DNA of 9,112 bases from Nanobdellota archaeon (GTDB lineage Archaea > Nanobdellota > Nanobdellia > Woesearchaeales > UBA12501): assembly GCA_018812465.1 (NCBI GenBank), contig JAHJCS010000129.1, positions 1 through 9,112 on the forward strand, read 5' to 3'. The position numbers and the translations under genes were made by a program. Shown here piece after piece: positions 5,535 through 9,112 of this stretch; positions within the stretch are counted from its first letter, which is position 1; each line of letters starts with the position of its first letter. The notes below the pieces were generated by a model, which saw only the letters and a program-made list of their open reading frames with translations, ran no database searches and had not been told where the DNA came from.

Positions 5535-5725
5535 GAGAGGATGTTCTCTGTTGGTACAGGACTGCATCTGGATATGACGGGTTTAATATAATGGAAGAGA
5601 GAAGGCCTGAAGCCATAAGACAGGCTTTAGAGAAAGCAGGAATAGACAGTGGAGGATTCCTGCTGAATAGTCTGGCACTCATCTCTTTTGTAATCTTTTT
5701 GAGAGGATTGATTTCTTCTCTGTGA
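5498..5725 (+). CDS. Hypothetical small protein with hydrophobic C-terminus (75 aa), leaderless start
   Basis: I recognise no family. Residues 1-53 are polar and partly acidic, with an EERRPEAIRQALEKAGI segment (33-49) that reads as an amphipathic helix. Residues about 57-72 (NSLALISFVIFLRGLI) are hydrophobic and could be a C-terminal membrane anchor. It is the only complete plus-strand gene I accept in the window. Support comes from the TATA box at the right distance for a leaderless start. Against it, it is short, unrecognised, and its 3' part overlaps the antisense tail of the truncated DHH copy; the hydrophobic end may simply be the reverse reading of foreign or scrambled sequence. The AACCGGTT repeats at its start suggest regulation. 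It lies between the intact DHH gene and its fragment, so it may have come in with the rearrangement. Confidence 0.5.
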   Translation: MGDNNKTLEEPVREDVLCWYRTASGYDGFNIMEERRPEAIRQALEKAGIDSGGFLLNSLALISFVIFLRGLISSL

Positions 5726-5795
5726 TTAAGATAGTAGACCTCTTACAAGAATCAAGCTCTTCCATTATCCTTTCAACATGTCTTTTCTCAAGCAT
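5679..5795 (-). pseudogene. Truncated duplicate of the DHH phosphoesterase N-terminus (38 codons)
   Basis: ATG at 5795 opens a 38-codon frame starting MLEKRHVERIMEELDSCKR, against MLDKRHIERIREELDSCKR in the intact gene. Three of the first 19 residues differ (D/E, I/V, R/M), and there are three further silent changes. After codon 19 the similarity is lost: the frame continues STILITEKKS and stops at 5679, without the HDDADG metal site, so no DHH enzyme is made. The leader is also copied, with GGTGT in place of GGTGA. It may be a dead remnant of a second DHH gene, or a reused leader and start region producing a short peptide. A TATA-like TTTATATTC at 5831-5823 lies upstream but would leave a leader of only a few nucleotides. 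Confidence 0.75.
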
Positions 5796-5827
5796 TATAA
5801 CACCGACGCTGCATAAAAAAGCGAATA
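5739..5827 (-). repeat. Duplicated block, copy B (truncated DHH 5' end and leader)
   Basis: This is the partner of 5285-5375, a direct repeat with an offset of about 450 bp. Homology covers leader plus coding start and then ends, with the small plus-strand gene placed between the two copies. I see no inverted repeats or target-site duplication at its borders. Confidence 0.93.
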
Positions 5828-5880
5828 TAAACAATAAACACAGTGGGTTTTAGGGTTTTGGAGAATCATATATAAAAGTA

Positions 5881-8313
5881 TCATATAATGTGTTTATAAG
5901 TATTAAGATCAATTGTTATCCTATCTAGAGTTATCGCTTTATTATGGCCTTTCTCAGCTTTTAGGTGCTCGTTCATGCTTTTCTCAAGAGCATCAATATT
6001 GAGTATTGTGAATATCCAGTTAGGGGTTGAAAACTCCAACCGGTATTCTATTCCTAAGAACCTCATAATCCTGCTGATCATCTTTTCAAAGTCAGATTGA
6101 GTCATCCATCCTCTCTTCTCAATCTTATATTGCCACCAATCCACATATCTCTGCATATTATAAGCAAGAGTTGTTGCAATCTCATGCGAAAGATTCTGAT
6201 TTGTATGTTCTATGGCCTCCCTGATATATTCAGGCGTGAAAGTGTTTCCTACATTAAGTACACCTTTTATTGACTCATCTTCGATTAGTTTCTCCCAACC
6301 AAGAGACCTTATGCTGTCTTTCTCCTCAAACTTTTCGTAGATATCAAGGAAACTCACATTGCTCAGATATGAGGAGATTGCCCTTCGCGGATTAGTCACT
6401 ATGTTTGCCTTTGGCAGATAAGAGAAATAGACCCTGTCTGAAGGAGCTGATCTTCTTCCTTCATCAAGAAGCCAGCTTAATTGCAGGTCTTCGCAAAGCC
6501 TTGTCCTTGGATTGAATCCCTTAATCATGAGATAAGAGCTTGATTTTATGGCAGAAGCCGGTCCATACATCCTTATTGCCTGGTTAGGGTTTACTTTATG
6601 CCTCATGTACGCCCAGGCAAAATCAAATGCCCTATGCATGACCCACAGATTGGGATACACAATCCTGTACTCAATAGGAAAATTCATCTGCATCTCCACA
6701 GCATCAAGATTAGGGTTGCCAAAAAAACTATCTATTATCTCTGAGAAAAAATCTGGAGAGATATCTATACAGTCACCATCTCCGCCAACAATAAAGAAGT
6801 TCCTTGTGTCTCCAGACTGCTGTTTCAAAAGTAGGGCATAATCAGCTATATACTTTCTGAGATAGCCTATGGGCATCCTTTCCTTGAATGCCTTGAATAG
6901 ATGGTAGACCTTGACATTTGGATGGTTGACCCTGAAGAGCTGGACACCTGTAAGAGTGAAATCCCTCTTTGCTCCAAGAGGAAGATTCTCAAGAAGCACT
7001 ATTGCAATCTTGTCAAAGTCCCTGCAGCTGCCGTAGTTCTCAAGAGTCTTTAGGATGGATTTCTCTTCCATATAAACAGGAATTGCGAGTATTCCTCGTA
7101 TAGATGGATCCAGTTTAGGGCTTCTTTTTGCGAGATCAAGAAGCTCTTCATAATACCCCTTGAAGTCATCCATTATTAGGTCCCCATACCTGAAGTATAG
7201 GTTCATCAACACAGAGATATCATCGTTCATGGAGTACATCTGATTGTTATCAAATATCGGGACTTGATTGAAGAGCCGGTTGTGTGATTCTTTCCTGTCA
7301 AATACCCCTGTACTGTCAGAACCATACTTGGGCCTGAAGAAGGTCTCAGCAGTCCTTGCTTCAAGATAATAAGGTTCTATCAGTTTAGGTTTTCCGCTGC
7401 GCCCCATTATCCGATTCATGGTCTTGCTGCTGTTAATTGATTTTAGATAGGAGATATCCTGTTCAAGCCCACCTATTATCTGCTTAAGAGAATCGGTTAT
7501 GATATCAAGCTCATTTATCAGCTTGGTCTTACTTGAAATTAAGGATTCCATATGAAGCGCAAGTTCCTTCAATGATAGGTTTATTTTCCTTGCAAGGTCT
7601 GGATCCTGAAGGTCAGATGAGTATTTCTGAATATCTCGCCTCTTGAATATGATCTCTTCTGAAATATGTTTCAGGGAAGAAAGTGAGTCAAGTATAGACT
7701 TATATCTGCTGAAGAAGAGTTCAAGATCCCTGCTAAGATCTGCAAAGATGTTTTTTATCTGATTGAAATATCCGCTGGTGTAATATTCAGACAAAGAACT
7801 ATGCAATCTTGATATTCCTTCATTGAAACTCTTGTTACTTATTTCAGGATACCTATCTGAGCTCTGTGAAAGCGTCTTATCCAACTTTTCTATCTCTGTG
7901 ACATTATCATAACCATCCCCTTTCCAGCCGAACCCAGTATGTTCATCAAATCTTATGTTCTGGATTTCTGGAATAAAAGATTCTAGTTCGCTGAATATTC
8001 TTGCAATCGTTTCTCTGTTTTTATAGAGGATATCCAATAGCTTCCTCTTCTCAGCTAGTTCCTGATGTAGATTATCTACCTGCTTTTTTATGTTACCTTT
8101 CTCAATGTCCTCTTTCTGAATCATATTTTTAAGAGAGTCTATACTATTTATTATGACTTGTCTTTTCCTGTTGTCAGAAGTTCTCTCAAGTATTGACAAA
8201 AGCAAGTTGACAACCTTTGAAGCATTGCTTGACTGGTCTGCTGACTGGCTGATTCTATGCAGCACCATATCAGCATTTACTTGGGGTCTGTTGATTTCTG
8301 TCTGGTTATCCAT
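5881..8313 (-). CDS. Coiled-coil/helical protein fused to a GT-A (GT2-like) glycosyltransferase
   Basis: An 810-residue protein with two parts. Residues about 15-300 are almost wholly predicted helical, with heptad-like stretches (about 50-115 and 185-295), rich in Lys, Glu, Ser and Leu. Residues about 405-660 carry GT-A glycosyltransferase features: ILAIPVYMEEKSILKTLENY at 408-427 (nucleotide-binding strand), FFIVGGDGDCID at 506-517 with the metal-binding D512-G-D514, GPASAIKSSSYLMIKGFNP at 584-602, and LCEDLQLSWLL at 606-616 with the E608-D609 pair. NPRRA at 641-645 follows. The tail to 810 is unassigned. There is no signal peptide or membrane helix, so it is probably cytoplasmic and possibly held at the membrane by its neighbour. 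The sugar and acceptor are unknown. The start lies 2 nt after the stop of the upstream membrane protein gene, so the two are probably co-translated. The coiled coil on a GT2-like enzyme is not an architecture I know. Confidence 0.85.
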   Translation of the reverse strand: MDNQTEINRPQVNADMVLHRISQSADQSSNASKVVNLLLSILERTSDNRKRQVIINSIDSLKNMIQKEDIEKGNIKKQVDNLHQELAEKRKLLDILYKNRETIARIFSELESFIPEIQNIRFDEHTGFGWKGDGYDNVTEIEKLDKTLSQSSDRYPEISNKSFNEGISRLHSSLSEYYTSGYFNQIKNIFADLSRDLELFFSRYKSILDSLSSLKHISEEIIFKRRDIQKYSSDLQDPDLARKINLSLKELALHMESLISSKTKLINELDIITDSLKQIIGGLEQDISYLKSINSSKTMNRIMGRSGKPKLIEPYYLEARTAETFFRPKYGSDSTGVFDRKESHNRLFNQVPIFDNNQMYSMNDDISVLMNLYFRYGDLIMDDFKGYYEELLDLAKRSPKLDPSIRGILAIPVYMEEKSILKTLENYGSCRDFDKIAIVLLENLPLGAKRDFTLTGVQLFRVNHPNVKVYHLFKAFKERMPIGYLRKYIADYALLLKQQSGDTRNFFIVGGDGDCIDISPDFFSEIIDSFFGNPNLDAVEMQMNFPIEYRIVYPNLWVMHRAFDFAWAYMRHKVNPNQAIRMYGPASAIKSSSYLMIKGFNPRTRLCEDLQLSWLLDEGRRSAPSDRVYFSYLPKANIVTNPRRAISSYLSNVSFLDIYEKFEEKDSIRSLGWEKLIEDESIKGVLNVGNTFTPEYIREAIEHTNQNLSHEIATTLAYNMQRYVDWWQYKIEKRGWMTQSDFEKMISRIMRFLGIEYRLEFSTPNWIFTILNIDALEKSMNEHLKAEKGHNKAITLDRITIDLNTYKHII

Positions 8314-8315
8314 TT

Positions 8316-9112
8316 TCAGGGTGTAGGAGGCTTTCCTTTTCTGTATCTATCCATAAAATTCACATAGAACTCCTGCATTGATTTTATAAGAGCTGAATAT
8401 TTTGATGAAAGATTAACAAGTAGGGTATTATCTTTGTTGATGATCAGACTGAATTTAGGGTGGGATGTTATTGAGCTCAGCAGATTATTTATCTGATTGC
8501 TGATATCAGATAGCTCGTTCAGGGAATCAGTGACCTTCTGCCATTGCTCTGCGCTGACGGGCGGCTTAGAGCCTCCATGATATCCTCCTGAATTAAGGAA
8601 CTCATAGTTTGTCTGCAGAACATCATTGCATCGTGTCTTGAATTTGTTGAAAGCTGTTTCATACTGGTTTATAAGGTTTGAAAGTAAACTTAATGCTTCT
8701 GAGAAATCAGGATTCTCACCTGGACCAGGCTCAGGTCTGGGTGAAGGCCCGGGTCCTGGAATTGGTCCAGGCCCAGGCGAAGGTCCTGAAGGCCCACTGC
8801 CTCCGCCACCACTTCCACTGCCAACACCAAGACACCTCAAAAGCTCTATAACACCAGCAACAAGACACACAATAGCAACAAGAAGCATAATAGACCATAT
8901 CAACCTGACATACTGATTAGAATGCCTGGCAAACCAAGCAGTCAAAGAAGGAACCAAAGCCTGAAAAAAGAAAAACAGGAAAGCAAAAGCAAGCATACCA
9001 ACACCACGCTCACAAGCACCACCCTTGATGAAATTATAAAAAGCAAGACCAAACGTAAAGAACACCATAACCAAAGCAAGAGGCCAAATACTAGCAAGCC
9101 TAAAACCACTCC
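8316..9112 (-). CDS. Membrane protein with Gly/Pro-rich linker and helical C-terminal domain (5' partial)
   Basis: The frame is open to the right edge (12 further codons precede the TTG at 9074), so the true start is outside and the protein is longer than the 265 or so residues visible. Three hydrophobic stretches are seen: about 9107-9030 (LASIWPLALVMVFFTFGLAF), about 8996-8931 (GMLAFAFLFFFFQALVP) and about 8906-8838 (LIWSIMLLVAIVCLVAGVIE). A Gly/Ser then Pro/Gly linker follows (8822-8709), and then a soluble domain of about 130 residues, mostly helical, with Asn/Ser-rich segments such as NELSDISNQINNLLSS. I recognise no family. The arrangement suggests a membrane anchor carrying a domain on a flexible stalk. 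The gene is immediately upstream of the coiled-coil glycosyltransferase and is likely its partner or membrane platform; topology is not determined. Confidence 0.8.
   Translation of the reverse strand, partial: SGFRLASIWPLALVMVFFTFGLAFYNFIKGGACERGVGMLAFAFLFFFFQALVPSLTAWFARHSNQYVRLIWSIMLLVAIVCLVAGVIELLRCLGVGSGSGGGGSGPSGPSPGPGPIPGPGPSPRPEPGPGENPDFSEALSLLSNLINQYETAFNKFKTRCNDVLQTNYEFLNSGGYHGGSKPPVSAEQWQKVTDSLNELSDISNQINNLLSSITSHPKFSLIINKDNTLLVNLSSKYSALIKSMQEFYVNFMDRYRKGKPPTP
8709..8822 (-). repeat. Gly/Ser and Gly-Pro repeat-coding linker
   Basis: The DNA encodes about 38 residues, first glycine/serine (GSGSGGGGSG), then degenerate GPGP, PGPG and SPRPEPGPG units. The codons vary (CCT, CCA, CCG, GGT, GGA, GGC), so it is an imperfect DNA repeat kept for its peptide. 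It is GC-richer than the flanks and could change length by slippage. Confidence 0.8.

Noticed and set aside
5485..5682. 65-codon minus-strand reading frame opposite the small plus-strand gene
   Set aside because: No promoter or Shine-Dalgarno site at its start, and no resemblance to the DHH gene that would extend the truncated copy; the opposite strand has the better-supported start.
5285..5827. Transposon or insertion sequence bounded by the duplicated block
   Set aside because: No transposase, no terminal inverted repeats and no target-site duplication were seen; the repeat consists of gene start plus leader.
5866..5890. Plus-strand TATA-like CATATATAAAAG near the 3' end of the coiled-coil glycosyltransferase
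   Set aside because: No plus-strand gene follows it; it lies in an AT-rich intergenic tail where such matches are expected by chance.
8626..8916. 96-codon plus-strand reading frame with a Gly-Pro repeat
   Set aside because: It is the antisense shadow of the Gly/Pro linker in the membrane protein; GGxCCx repeats read as Gly-Pro on both strands.

Overview
The window looks like a piece of an archaeal chromosome, probably from a small-genome DPANN-type lineage (a Woesearchaeota-like group is my guess; no ribosomal RNA or other marker here proves it). The archaeal signs are TATA boxes about 26 bp from start codons or from the tRNA 5' end, two of them implying leaderless mRNAs; Shine-Dalgarno sites of the GGAGG/GGTGA type; a tRNA with a bulge-helix-bulge-like intron and no encoded CCA; an SMC ATPase tail; and a RecJ-like DHH phosphoesterase. 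Coding density is high and nearly all genes lie on the minus strand.

Layout from left to right. 2-412 (+) is the C-terminal ATPase head of an SMC protein, cut by the window edge and convergent with what follows. 471-3708 (-) is a tight three-gene operon, transcribed in the order PIG-L/LmbE-type deacetylase, protein with a PEP-utilizing 'swivel' phosphohistidine domain, GT4 glycosyltransferase; both junctions are 4-bp ATGA overlaps and the operon has a leaderless-type promoter. 3763-3999 (-) is a small 78-residue protein with a strong Shine-Dalgarno site. 4039-4120 holds two strong hairpins, just downstream of a tRNA-Gly(TCC) gene (4127-4229, -) whose T-loop is interrupted by a 31-nt intron. 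4280-5341 (-) is a DHH/DHHA1 phosphoesterase. 5342-5880 is an accessory stretch: divergent promoters, a small plus-strand ORF (5498-5725) whose start overlaps a repeated AACCGGTT palindrome, and a second, truncated copy of the 5' end and leader of the DHH gene (5739-5827). 5881-8313 (-) encodes an 810-residue soluble protein with a long helical/coiled-coil N-terminal half and a GT-A (GT2-like) glycosyltransferase C-terminal half. It lies 2 nt downstream of a gene for a membrane protein with a Gly/Pro-rich linker (8316-9112, -), which runs off the right edge.

Two gene groups point to glycan or glycolipid chemistry. The deacetylase/GT4 pair resembles the logic of a pathway that attaches an N-acetylated sugar and then de-N-acetylates it, as in GlcNAc-PI, mycothiol or bacillithiol synthesis, but here an orphan phosphohistidine swivel protein sits between them. 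The coiled-coil GT plus membrane protein looks like a membrane-associated glycosyltransferase assembly. The functional links are inferences from gene order. The T-loop intron, the partial gene duplication and the hairpin pair are seen directly in the sequence.
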